A stretch of DNA of 45,608 nt from Burkholderiales bacterium (GTDB lineage: Bacteria > Pseudomonadota > Gammaproteobacteria > Burkholderiales > Burkholderiaceae_E). Location of the stretch: positions 1 through 45,608 of the forward strand of contig CANKWX010000028.1 of assembly GCA_947487165.1 (NCBI GenBank), in the 5' to 3' direction. Below the pieces are notes generated by a model. The model ran no database searches. It saw only the letters and a list, made by a program, of their open reading frames with translations, and was not told the origin of the DNA. Below, one piece after another: positions 34,266 through 44,972 of this stretch. Numbering within the stretch: the first letter of the stretch is position 1; each line of letters starts with the position of its first letter. The translations under genes and the position numbers were made by a program.

Positions 34266-34400
34266 TCAACCGGCGAATCGCTGGATCCGGTCTGATTCGA
34301 TGATCTGCAGTCCGGCTCGCCCGCGAAGGACGGCATCGTCCATGCACCGAGCTACGGCCCTGGCGCTGACCGGTCGCCAGCGGGCCGGGGACATGCGCAG
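34266..34400 (-). pseudogene. Severed C-terminus of an atypical SDR/epimerase-like gene
   Basis: The minus-strand frame ending with TGA at 34266-34268 reads RWRPVSARAVARCMDDAVLR and then GRAGLQIIESDRIQRFAG. This matches the last 40-odd residues of NAD(P)-binding atypical SDR proteins (R-Y-R-P-V-x-A-x-x-V-A-R-A...G-V-x-V-x-E-S-D-x-I-Q-x-L). Similarity fades at about 34400, and the remaining 200 residues or so are not present upstream, where the unrelated secreted-protein genes lie. A palindrome TGCACA-5 nt-TGTGCA (34414-34430) marks the junction. Confidence 0.5.
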
Positions 34401-34470
34401 GAATTGATTCGACTGCACATGAACTGTGCACGTTCAGCCTGAAACAGGCCTGCTCAGCCCCTGCGGCCTG

Positions 34471-35943
34471 TCAACGGCAGATTCCCCCGGCACACTGCGG
34501 GCCATTAGGAGAGCCTGGGGTGGTGTAAGAGCCGGGTCCCGGAGTACTTGGACTGCCACCCTGCGTCGGCATGCGACTACCGCCACTCGGACCTGATGGG
34601 GGCGGAGTTGGGGAAGTGAAAGAGCCAGATCCCGGAGTACTCGGATTGCCACCCTGCGTCGGCATGCCACTACCGCCACTCGGACCTGATGGGGGCGGAG
34701 TTGGGGAAGTGAAAGAGCCAGATCCCGGAGTACTTGGACCGACAACTGGCCTCGGCATCTGGGTCGTACCACTACCGGTAGAGGATGAAGCCGGGACGGG
34801 ACGCTCTTGAGATTCGTAGGTATTCAGCTTTGGCAGACCCGGCGAGGAATAGACGTCTACCCCGACCGCACCCGGTGAAAAGATCATGTCGGATACCCTC
34901 TCCACCACATGGAGGGACATGGGATAGATGCGTTCACCCACAACCTTACCCGTTCCGTTATACCCCCACATTGACCCTGCCCCGTAGGGCTGAACGATGA
35001 ATGGGGAGTTAAAGGACTGCGCCATCACGATGTTCCCATCGGTATGCACCACATGACAAAGGTTCATGTGATCGTCGCCCCGGCCACGGCATTGCGCGTC
35101 TAGCACGCCTTTGATGTGCCTTTCCCTCTCTGCGGGTGTCGCCAGGCGCTCTGCTTTGGTAGTGACGCAGTACCCCTGGACCTGGGCAGTGCCGGTGTTT
35201 AACAGGCAATACTCGGCCTTTCCTCCCATCGGCATTGTGTCCGTGATGTCCACCAATTCGCATTTTGTCGGGCCGAGCTGTCCATCCGAGTTCTGAAAAG
35301 TAGGGCTTTTAAACTTGGAGCGGCAGACTTCCCAGACGTAGAAGTTGCCGACTGCGTATCTCGGACCCTTATCGTAGTTGGCGAAGGTGGTGACGTTCTC
35401 CACAGTCACAGTTTCACCTGGTCCGCCGAAGATCTGCCCGCCACCACGGGGCAACTGGTTCGCTCGTACGCCCCACATTCCGAAGTTTCGGCCATAGCTG
35501 TTCGGCGCGGGCTCACCTTTGATGCTGATGCTGCAGCCAGGGTGGCTGCCGCCGGTGGTACTGCACATCACAGAGACATACTCCGAGCCCACTTTCTCGT
35601 AATTCATCCGCTCCGGGTAGATCGCCACCTCGACCGTGAACACGGCGTAGCCCCCCTCAAGGCACTCCTCGCCTAGATCACCGGCAAGCAATTTCGGCTG
35701 GATGTTTGGTGCGCGTGGGCCGGCGACCACCAATCGCCTGGTCGTCGCCAGATTCGCTGTCTTGATCGCGGCAGGGGAAAGGCAGGTCACCGATTGGATG
35801 GACCCCTTCAGCCGGTCCGGTATCGGCAGTATTTCCTGGGCGTGCGCTCCACTCGACAGCGCGGACAGCAGCAACAAGGACAGCCAAAACAGGGGTCGGT
35901 GAAACCTCTGATTTATCGTGGGAAAGACGTTTGGAAGCGACAT
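34471..35943 (-). CDS. Exported Cys-containing protein with tandem Pro/Ser/Gly tail
   Basis: A 490-residue protein of unknown function. A Sec signal peptide (core FWLSLLLLSALSSG, cleavage after AHA at residue 35) precedes a globular region of about 350 residues with about a dozen cysteines (for example VMCSTTGGSHPGCSI, KCELVDI, YCLLNTG, GYCVTTKAE), suggesting disulfides outside the cytoplasm. The tail from about 385 is low-complexity, with two near-perfect 31-residue repeats, and ends QCAGGICR. The tail could cross or bind the cell wall/surface. It starts 14 bases after the hydrolase gene, behind an agga site, so the two are one operon. I recognise no family. Confidence 0.65.
   Translation of the reverse strand: MSLPNVFPTINQRFHRPLFWLSLLLLSALSSGAHAQEILPIPDRLKGSIQSVTCLSPAAIKTANLATTRRLVVAGPRAPNIQPKLLAGDLGEECLEGGYAVFTVEVAIYPERMNYEKVGSEYVSVMCSTTGGSHPGCSISIKGEPAPNSYGRNFGMWGVRANQLPRGGGQIFGGPGETVTVENVTTFANYDKGPRYAVGNFYVWEVCRSKFKSPTFQNSDGQLGPTKCELVDITDTMPMGGKAEYCLLNTGTAQVQGYCVTTKAERLATPAERERHIKGVLDAQCRGRGDDHMNLCHVVHTDGNIVMAQSFNSPFIVQPYGAGSMWGYNGTGKVVGERIYPMSLHVVERVSDMIFSPGAVGVDVYSSPGLPKLNTYESQERPVPASSSTGSGTTQMPRPVVGPSTPGSGSFTSPTPPPSGPSGGSGMPTQGGNPSTPGSGSFTSPTPPPSGPSGGSRMPTQGGSPSTPGPGSYTTPGSPNGPQCAGGICR
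34530..34738. repeat. 93-base tandem repeat inside the exported-protein gene
   Basis: Two full copies and one partial copy of a 93-base unit lie head to tail, with only a few mismatches (for example tgccaccctgcg at 34554 and 34647). Each encodes 31 residues with the core TPGSGSFTSPTPPPSGPSGG. The unit is a multiple of three, so copy number can change without a frameshift. Confidence 0.9.
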
Positions 35944-35957
35944 GAAAGAATCCTATA

Positions 35958-37859
35958 TTATTGTGGTGCCCATTTTGAGCATGCGTTTGCCGTATCGGAA
36001 TATTCTCCGAGACAGAACTCGCGTGAAGCTCGGATGTGCACGAACCTGAGGCGTCTATCATCCCAACCCTCCTGATAGCGGATTGAAACCGGAAGGGTCT
36101 TGTTCATTAGCGTGGCTTTGCCGTTGAACTGCGCTGCGGCCAATGCGGCTTCACTCATATAAAACACGGTCCAAAGACTGACGGCCTCATCACTCAAAAG
36201 GTCCTGTTTATTAGCAAAATCATTGAAAGAGGTTGCCATAAACGCTTTATATACGTGCGTTGTCGAGCCTTCCCCTTCTCTATGTTCCGGCTTGAGATAC
36301 TCTTTTGGCAAAAATCGCGAATCAGAGTGCAAAGGAAAAGGGAATGGTACGAATTTTATTTCGCTAATCGCCTTTTCCTGATACTCCTCGAGTTGCTCAA
36401 GAAATATATAATATTCATCTTTGTTGTCTTTAGCCCAATAAGATTGACCGATGATTCCTGCGGCATACACGCCTGCCCAATGGGAAAACGCGATTGCTGC
36501 AAAACTCTGGCTCCCGCCTATTGAAGCCATCCCAAGATAGAGGGAGTCGCCTTTTTCCGTAGGAATCATCGTGTCTTTCGGTTCAGGCGAATCTTTCGCA
36601 TGTGCAATGTTTGTTGCCCAGTTATAGAGGTAGCTGACCTTCTGCTGTCCGTAGTTCGTTTTCCAGACATTCCCAAACCTCAAATTTGGTGCTGACGCAC
36701 CCAGCCGTGGCACCTGATCGGCCCCGACTCCACCGACGTCGCTGCTCTGGTTCTGAATATTGATTCGCGTGAATTCCTTGCCGTTCGGCAACAGCATTGA
36801 GGATTTTTGCCAAAGATTTGATGCGGCAGGAGTTGCCAGTCCAACCACTCGCAGGGAGCGTATGGTTTGTCCTTCCGTATGCACTGCGACCAGCGCCGCG
36901 AGACCCTCGCCGATGCCACCTCGGCTGTGCCCGGCAAACGTGACGTGCTTTTCCTTAATGTCGTCGAAGAATTGCCTAATCGGGTTGTGCAACGAGCTTC
37001 CGAAGGCGCGGACGAAGGCAGGATTTTCCGGCGTGTTCAAGCATGCGGCGCGAATACCACGGGTTGCGCCGAGACTGATGGTCGTATCGGTAAACGCATT
37101 TCGGGGAAAGACGTAGTATGTACTCTTATATCGCTCAATCCGGTTGTTGTTTCCTGCCGTTACTCCGTCAAATGCCTCCAAAGCTGGACAAAATCTGTTG
37201 TCCCAGCCAACTCTCGGGATCGCGTAGTGGTGAACAATATCGTGAAGCGAAGCGTAATAAGGCAAGAATTTGGCATTTGCCGCCATCTGCTCCTTGTTTT
37301 GGGTGCCCATGGCAAAAAAAATGACGTGATCCGGAAATTCCCTGTCGATAACCCAGCCTCCACGATCTCCGGACGTGAAGCAGTAAACACGCCCATCCGA
37401 CATTTTATATGTAGAGTCGATGGCTCCGAGATGGGTCTCCCATTCTTCAAAAGGCGTATAACTCACCAGAGTGGTGTAGGCGGCGAGCAAATCGCGCCAC
37501 CATTTTGGTGGGCCACCGTCAGGCAGCTTTTGCCTCTTCGCCTCTTCTACCTTGTCCTTGATAATTGCCTTGAGGTGGTACAGCATGACTCTGTCTAATT
37601 CTGCCCATTGCATAGCCGCCTTCCCATCCGCGGGCAGAATGGGCGAGTAACACTTACTGGTCTCCCTGTCTTCGAGAATCCACTCTGGTGCGTCGTTTCC
37701 GAACTGCACCACTTTTCCGAACTGCACCATCGACGCCCGCGGTTCATCCAACACCCCATCGATCTCAAACGCCCACGCCGGGCCGCTCGCCGTAATCCAA
37801 ACGACAGCGACCCAAAGCAAGGCTGAAAAATACTTTCCGACCGAAGTTTTCCCGTTCAC
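35958..37859 (-). CDS. Exported lipase-like serine hydrolase
   Basis: A 633-residue exported protein. A signal peptide (YFSALLWVAVVWITASG, cleavage after AWA at residue 30) is followed by a large domain. The nucleophile elbow is Gly-His-Ser312-Arg-Gly-Gly in VTFAGHSRGGIGEGLAALVA, the form seen in class 3 lipases and other alpha/beta hydrolases. Asp and His partners cannot be assigned with confidence, though several HH and SHWAG sites exist. The gene is more AT-rich than its neighbours and uses more A/T-ending codons, suggesting transfer. The start is a GTG at 37859 with gggga upstream, overlapping the stop of a short ORF. Substrate unknown; a lipid or ester is likely. The gene for the Pro-rich exported protein follows. 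Confidence 0.7.
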   Translation of the reverse strand: MNGKTSVGKYFSALLWVAVVWITASGPAWAFEIDGVLDEPRASMVQFGKVVQFGNDAPEWILEDRETSKCYSPILPADGKAAMQWAELDRVMLYHLKAIIKDKVEEAKRQKLPDGGPPKWWRDLLAAYTTLVSYTPFEEWETHLGAIDSTYKMSDGRVYCFTSGDRGGWVIDREFPDHVIFFAMGTQNKEQMAANAKFLPYYASLHDIVHHYAIPRVGWDNRFCPALEAFDGVTAGNNNRIERYKSTYYVFPRNAFTDTTISLGATRGIRAACLNTPENPAFVRAFGSSLHNPIRQFFDDIKEKHVTFAGHSRGGIGEGLAALVAVHTEGQTIRSLRVVGLATPAASNLWQKSSMLLPNGKEFTRINIQNQSSDVGGVGADQVPRLGASAPNLRFGNVWKTNYGQQKVSYLYNWATNIAHAKDSPEPKDTMIPTEKGDSLYLGMASIGGSQSFAAIAFSHWAGVYAAGIIGQSYWAKDNKDEYYIFLEQLEEYQEKAISEIKFVPFPFPLHSDSRFLPKEYLKPEHREGEGSTTHVYKAFMATSFNDFANKQDLLSDEAVSLWTVFYMSEAALAAAQFNGKATLMNKTLPVSIRYQEGWDDRRLRFVHIRASREFCLGEYSDTANACSKWAPQ

Positions 37860-38092
37860 TGACGTTCCCCGATATCGCGGCGTTGCCCGGAATGCATCCG
37901 GAAAACCCTTAAGCTAAGATCATTCAGTGACATCGCTCTCCTCAAGCGGTAGATCATTCGAACTAGTTTCCCAGTGCGCGGAGGCTCCTTCAGACCACTT
38001 GACGCATTCACACGCTGCCAATAGCGATCTGGCAGAGCAGCCAGGAAATGTGAAGCGTTTGGTAAAGGGTCTTTCGAAGTTAGCTCTCGCAC
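37856..38092 (-). CDS. Short ORF overlapping the hydrolase start (doubtful)
   Basis: A frame of 78 codons from a GTG at 38092 (open further, to about 38150) ends in TGA that overlaps the GTG start of the hydrolase as GTGA. The product is basic (RYWQRVNASSG, KLVRMIYRLRRAMSLNDLSL, FRMHSGQRRDIGERQ). The stretch LVRMIYRLRRAMSLNDLSLR has a faint likeness to the middle of HigB-type killer toxins, but the rest of that fold is missing. No ribosome site is convincing. It may be a real coupled leader gene, a decayed gene, or chance. Confidence 0.25.
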   Translation of the reverse strand: MRELTSKDPLPNASHFLAALPDRYWQRVNASSGLKEPPRTGKLVRMIYRLRRAMSLNDLSLRVFRMHSGQRRDIGERQ

Positions 38093-38173
38093 TAAGGTAG
38101 TGCGGATAGCGCTAACTAGTCCGTCCTGAACAACTGCGAGTTCAGCAGACGGTCAGTCGATGAGCGCCATGAT

Positions 38174-38389
38174 TCATCGCTCTATCGCGGTGATCGCCCA
38201 AACGATGAAGGTAATCAGAAGCCGCAGCTACTTGTGCAGCAGGCTGATGTGGTAGACGGCACCGCACAGAACCGCGTGTAACGCATTACCCAGCGCGCCT
38301 TTGTGCGGGTTTCACCCAACTCGCCCGTCGATCTTCATCTGTCCGATGGTCGGCTCGATTGCGCTGCATCGTTTGATCAACGCGTGCAG
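38174..38389 (-). pseudogene. Degenerate IS5-family transposase C-terminus
   Basis: One minus-strand frame from 38389 reads LHALIKRCSAIEPTIGQMK and, later, KGALGNALHAVLCGAVYHI. These are the conserved end blocks of IS5-family DDE transposases (R-R-S-A-I-E-P-x-I-G-H-x-K and G-A-x-G-D-A-L-H-A-V-L-C), including the catalytic Glu region. The frame carries two internal stops (TGA after GRVG, TAG after LLHK) and ends at TGA 38174-38176. The N-terminal part is absent: the core gene ETF-QO begins at 38414. It marks the right edge of the accessory region. Confidence 0.75.
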
Positions 38390-38413
38390 CGTTCGGCTAA
38401 TCGCGGGCGTGGC

Positions 38414-40063
38414 TCACATGCCGGGGTAGTTCGGTCCGCCGCCGCCTTCTGGCACGACCCACACGATGTTCTGGGTCGGGTCCTTGATGTCGCAGGTCTT
38501 GCAGTGCACGCAATTCTGCGCATTGATCTGCAGCCGATCGCTGTCGTCTTCGTTCTTCACGTATTCATAGACACCGGCCGGGCAATAGCGCGACTCCGGG
38601 CCGCCGTAGCGCGCCAGGTTGACCGACACCGGCACGCTTGCGTCTTTCAGCGTGAGGTGGATCGGCTGGTTTTCTTCGTGATTGGTATTCGAGATGAAGA
38701 CCGAGGACAGCCGGTCGAAGGTCAGCTTGCCGTCGGGCTTGGGATAGACGATCGGCTGAAACGACGACGCCGGTTTCAGGCACTCATGGTCGGCATGCTG
38801 GTGATGCAGCGTCCAGGGAATCTTGCCGCCCAGCACCTTCTGCTCGATGCCGGTCATCACCGTGCCCACAACCAGACCCTTGGCCATCCACTGCTTGAAG
38901 TTGCGTGCGCGATGGAGTTCGTCGTGCAGCCAGGAGTTCTTGAAGGCTTGCGGATAGGCCGCGAGCTCGTCGGCGCTGCGCCCGGCGCCGATCGCCTCGA
39001 AGGCGGCCTCGGCGGCCAATGCGCCGGTCTTGATCGCGGCATGACTGCCCTTGATCCGCGAGGCATTCAGAAAGCCGGCATCGCAGCCGATCAGGGCACC
39101 ACCCGGAAAGACCGTCTTGGGCAGCGACATCAGTCCGCCGGCGGTGATCGCGCGTGCGCCATAGCTCAGCCTCTTGCCGCCCTCAAGCGTGGGGCGGATC
39201 GCCGGATGGGTCTTGTAGCGCTGGAATTCTTCAAAGGGCGACAGCCACGGGTTCTGATAGGCCAGGCCTACAACGAAGCCGACCGCCACCAGGTTCTCGC
39301 CGAAGTGATAGAGAAAGGACCCGCCATAGGTGTCGTTGTCGAGCGGCCAGCCGGCGGTATGCACCACCAGGCCCTTGCGATGTTTGGCCGGCTCGATTTC
39401 CCAGAGTTCCTTGATGCCGATGCCGTAGGTCTGGGGGTCGCTGTCGGCATCGAGCTTGAAGCGCGAAATCAGCTGTTTGCCCAGATGGCCGCGCGCGCCT
39501 TCGGCAAAAAGCGTGTATTTGGCAAGCAGCTCCATGCCGGGCTGGAAATTCGAGGTCGGCTCGCCGTCGCGGCCCACGCCCAGATTGCCGGTGGCCACGC
39601 CGCGCACCGCACCACTGTCGGTGTAAAGAATCTCGGCCGCTGCAAAGCCCGGATAGATCTCGACGCCAAGCGCCTCGGCCTGCTGCCCGAGCCAGCGCAC
39701 CACATTGCCCAGGCTGACGATGTAATTGCCATGATTGCGAAGGCAGTCGGGAATCGCCCAGTTGGGGGTGCGGATGGCGCGCGATTCAGTCAGAAACAGC
39801 ACCTCGTCTTCGGTGACTTCGGTATCGAGCGGCGCGCCCTGTTCCTTCCAGTCGGGGATGAGCTCGTTGAGCGCACGCGGGTCCATGACCGCGCCTGACA
39901 AGGTATGGGCACCGATTTCAGAGCCTTTCTCGATCAGGCAAACCGCGAGCTCCTGATTGGCCGCCGCCGCGAGCTGCTTCAAGCGGATCGCAGCGCTCAG
40001 GCCGGCAGGGCCGCCGCCGACGATCAGCACGTCGAATTCCATTGAATCCCGTTGAATGTCCAT
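38414..40063 (-). CDS. Electron transfer flavoprotein-ubiquinone oxidoreductase
   Basis: A 549-residue ETF-QO, the full family length. It accepts electrons from ETF, reduced by acyl-CoA dehydrogenases, and passes them to ubiquinone at the inner membrane. The FAD fold is VLIVGGGPAGLSAAIRLKQ (about 10-28). The C-terminal 4Fe-4S cluster motif is QNCVHCKTCDIKDPTQNI, with a fourth Cys in YCPAGVYEYV. GAVMDPRALNELIPDW is also typical. The Met at 40063 has agga 9 bases upstream and is preferred to later Met codons. It ends just beyond the IS5 remnant and is divergent from an SDR gene. Confidence 0.93.
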   Translation of the reverse strand: MDIQRDSMEFDVLIVGGGPAGLSAAIRLKQLAAAANQELAVCLIEKGSEIGAHTLSGAVMDPRALNELIPDWKEQGAPLDTEVTEDEVLFLTESRAIRTPNWAIPDCLRNHGNYIVSLGNVVRWLGQQAEALGVEIYPGFAAAEILYTDSGAVRGVATGNLGVGRDGEPTSNFQPGMELLAKYTLFAEGARGHLGKQLISRFKLDADSDPQTYGIGIKELWEIEPAKHRKGLVVHTAGWPLDNDTYGGSFLYHFGENLVAVGFVVGLAYQNPWLSPFEEFQRYKTHPAIRPTLEGGKRLSYGARAITAGGLMSLPKTVFPGGALIGCDAGFLNASRIKGSHAAIKTGALAAEAAFEAIGAGRSADELAAYPQAFKNSWLHDELHRARNFKQWMAKGLVVGTVMTGIEQKVLGGKIPWTLHHQHADHECLKPASSFQPIVYPKPDGKLTFDRLSSVFISNTNHEENQPIHLTLKDASVPVSVNLARYGGPESRYCPAGVYEYVKNEDDSDRLQINAQNCVHCKTCDIKDPTQNIVWVVPEGGGGPNYPGM

Positions 40064-40179
40064 GTCCGCTTTTCCTAGAAGATCCCCGATTCTCGCCAAA
40101 GCGGCCGGGCGGCGCAAACCGGGGGGATTGCCGGGACGACCGGTGTGCGATCATCGACGCCCCTTCAGGAGCCGATGCG

Positions 40180-40962
40180 ATGACCAATCAGATCAAGTTC
40201 GACCTCTCCGACAAGACCGCGTTGGTGACCGGCGCGTCAAGCGGTCTGGGCAACCGCTTTGCCCGCGTGCTGGCGGCTCATGGCGCGACCGTCGTGCTGG
40301 CCTCTCGCCGCGTCGAGCGGCTCAAGGAGCTGCGCGCTGAAATCGAGGCCGAGGGTGGCAAAGCGCATGTGATTGGCATGGATGTGAATGATCCGCAGGC
40401 GATCACAGAGGGTGTTGCGCGCGCCGAAGCCGAGTCGGGGCCGATCGACATCCTCGTCAACAATTCAGGGGTCAGCACGACGCAGCGGCTGGTCGATGTG
40501 ACGCCGGAAGATTTCGATTTCGTTTTCGATACCAATACCCGTGGCGCTTTTTTCGTCGCCCAGGCGGTCGCCCGCCGGATGATCGATCGGGCCCGCACCG
40601 AGCCCGACCGCTCGGCCCGGATCGTGAATGTCGCCTCGATGGCTGGCCTGAAAGTGCTCGCCCAGATCGGCGTCTACAGCATGAGCAAGGCGGCCGTGAT
40701 CCAGATGACCCGTGCGATGGCGCTCGAATGGGCGCGCTACAACATCAATGTCAATGCGATCTGCCCGGGTTACATCAGCACCGAACTCAATGAGCATCAT
40801 TGGGAAAGCGACGCCGGCCGCAAGCTGGTCTCGATGCTGCCGCGCAAGCGCCTGGGCATGCCGGAAGATCTCGACGGATTGCTGCTGCTGCTGTCGTCCG
40901 ACCAGGCGCGCTTTATCAATGGCGCCGTGATCTCGGCAGATGACGGGTTCGGCGTGACCTGA
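40180..40962 (+). CDS. Short-chain dehydrogenase/reductase (SDR)
   Basis: A 260-residue classical SDR. Motifs are TGASSGLG (about 16-23), VNNSGVS in place of NNAG (about 92-98), Ser in NVASMAG, and Tyr-Ser-Met-Ser-Lys. VLASRRVERL after the second strand, with Arg residues, suggests NADPH. PGYISTELNEHHWESDAGRK is a block common in a beta-proteobacterial SDR subgroup. caggag ending 9 bases before the ATG at 40180 supports this start over an upstream Met. It may act on 3-hydroxyacyl or similar substrates, as ETF-QO is the divergent neighbour. Confidence 0.85.
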   Translation: MTNQIKFDLSDKTALVTGASSGLGNRFARVLAAHGATVVLASRRVERLKELRAEIEAEGGKAHVIGMDVNDPQAITEGVARAEAESGPIDILVNNSGVSTTQRLVDVTPEDFDFVFDTNTRGAFFVAQAVARRMIDRARTEPDRSARIVNVASMAGLKVLAQIGVYSMSKAAVIQMTRAMALEWARYNINVNAICPGYISTELNEHHWESDAGRKLVSMLPRKRLGMPEDLDGLLLLLSSDQARFINGAVISADDGFGVT

Positions 40963-40977
40963 GCCGCGCCTCGCCGG

Positions 40978-42279
40978 TCAATCGACGCTGTCTTTGCCTT
41001 TGACATGCCGTTGCGCCCGGCGCAGCAGATACCACACCGCCAGCACGATCGGCACGACTGCCAAACCGGTCGCCAGCTCGGCGGTGATCGGCGCACCGGA
41101 CTTCTCGATGGCTTTGAAGAGGTAGCTGGTCAGGCCGATCGTGTAGTACGAAATCGCGGCGACCGACAGGCCCTCGACCGTCTGCTGCAATCGCAGTTGC
41201 AGCGCCGCCCGCTCGTTGAGGGCGTTGAGCAGCGCCTGATTCTGTCGCTCGCGATCAATCTCGACCCGCGTGCCGAGCAAGGCGGTGGCTCGGGCGACAC
41301 GTGCCGACACCGATTCGAGTCGTCCTCGGATCGCCTCGCAATAGTTCATCGCCGGCTCAAAGCGGCGCTGAAGAAATTTGCTGGGCGTTTGCATCCGATC
41401 CAGGCGCGACTCACGCAGGTCGCTCAGGTTGTGCTTGACCAGCCGGTGATAGGCGCGCCCGGCATCGAGCCGATAGGCACTGTAGGTTGATAGCTGCTCG
41501 ATGTCGGCTGAGAGCCGGGTGAGGTTGTGCAGCATCTCGGGCTCTTCGCTGGTCGGCGCCAGATCGAGACGACCAACCAGACTGGCAAGATCAGGTTCGA
41601 TGGTGCGAAGCGCCTGGTCGAGTTCGCGGGCCTCGGGGAAGGCGAGCATCGCCATCATCCGGTAGACCTCGATGTCGATGATCCGTTGAACCATGCGACC
41701 GAGCTGGGCCGCGTCGCTGTCGAGGTTAATCAGGAGGAAGCGCCCGAATCCGATGTCGTCGAGCTTGAAGGTGGCGTAGAGGTTGGCCGCCCGGTTACTG
41801 ATTTCCGCGCCGATCAGCCCGCCGAGGCCTGTGGCGTCAGCGATGCCGAATGCCGTTTTTGCACGACTGATTTCGGCGCCCGGATCATCGCTTGCCAGCA
41901 CTGCCAGTCGAACGCCGGCGATCATCTGGTTCGGGTCGAGTGCCAGCCACTGAGCAATCAGCCGGTCGGCGGCATTAGGCGCGAAAGGCTCGATCGCTGA
42001 ACAGTCGGGATCGTAGACGGTGTAATCATGGAATTCGCCGTGCCATTCCCACCGAATACGCAAGGATCCGAACTGCGCGGTGAACTGGCCCTTGGGAGAC
42101 GAAGGCGGCGCGATGCCGTTGGCGTTGCACCAGTCGAGCATCGCCTGCGGATAGTGGGTCGACTGCAGCGAATGCATGACCGAGGCATGAGAAATCGCAT
42201 GCGGCGCGGTGATCGGCAGGCGCGACCGGGTGTGAACTTCATCGTGCAGTTCGGTGCGAAGCGGAAGGGCGTTGAGCAT
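40978..42279 (-). CDS. DUF3422 family membrane protein
   Basis: A 433-residue protein matching DUF3422. The N-terminal block LPLRTELHDEVHTRSRLPITAP in order (about 4-25) is the family signature. It has a soluble N-terminal half, a helical, coiled-coil-prone region (about 220-370), and two C-terminal membrane segments (VAAISYYTIGLTSYLF and ATGLAVVPIVLAVWYLL). The start at 42279 is set by the conserved N-terminus. Further upstream the frame only mirrors pyrG. Function unknown; the family is often found in Alpha- and Betaproteobacteria. It converges with the SDR gene across 15 bases and is divergent from pyrG. Confidence 0.8.
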   Translation of the reverse strand: MLNALPLRTELHDEVHTRSRLPITAPHAISHASVMHSLQSTHYPQAMLDWCNANGIAPPSSPKGQFTAQFGSLRIRWEWHGEFHDYTVYDPDCSAIEPFAPNAADRLIAQWLALDPNQMIAGVRLAVLASDDPGAEISRAKTAFGIADATGLGGLIGAEISNRAANLYATFKLDDIGFGRFLLINLDSDAAQLGRMVQRIIDIEVYRMMAMLAFPEARELDQALRTIEPDLASLVGRLDLAPTSEEPEMLHNLTRLSADIEQLSTYSAYRLDAGRAYHRLVKHNLSDLRESRLDRMQTPSKFLQRRFEPAMNYCEAIRGRLESVSARVARATALLGTRVEIDRERQNQALLNALNERAALQLRLQQTVEGLSVAAISYYTIGLTSYLFKAIEKSGAPITAELATGLAVVPIVLAVWYLLRRAQRHVKGKDSVD

Positions 42280-42297
42280 CGCCGGTGATTCCGTTAA

Positions 42298-44942
<2,645 letters not shown>

Positions 44943-44972
44943 TCAACCCGGTTTTCTTGTGAGCCCCCAGTC

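Noticed and set aside
34530-34738. Repeats as a possible CRISPR array
   Set aside because: Units are contiguous without spacers, 93 bases long and in frame within a coding region.
37856-38092. HigB-like toxin of a toxin-antitoxin pair
   Set aside because: Only a short middle stretch has weak likeness; the C-terminal part of the fold and any antitoxin gene are missing.
38303-39898. 531-codon plus-strand open frame
   Set aside because: Antisense to the ETF-QO gene, whose FAD and 4Fe-4S motifs are intact; the plus-strand product has no recognisable domain.
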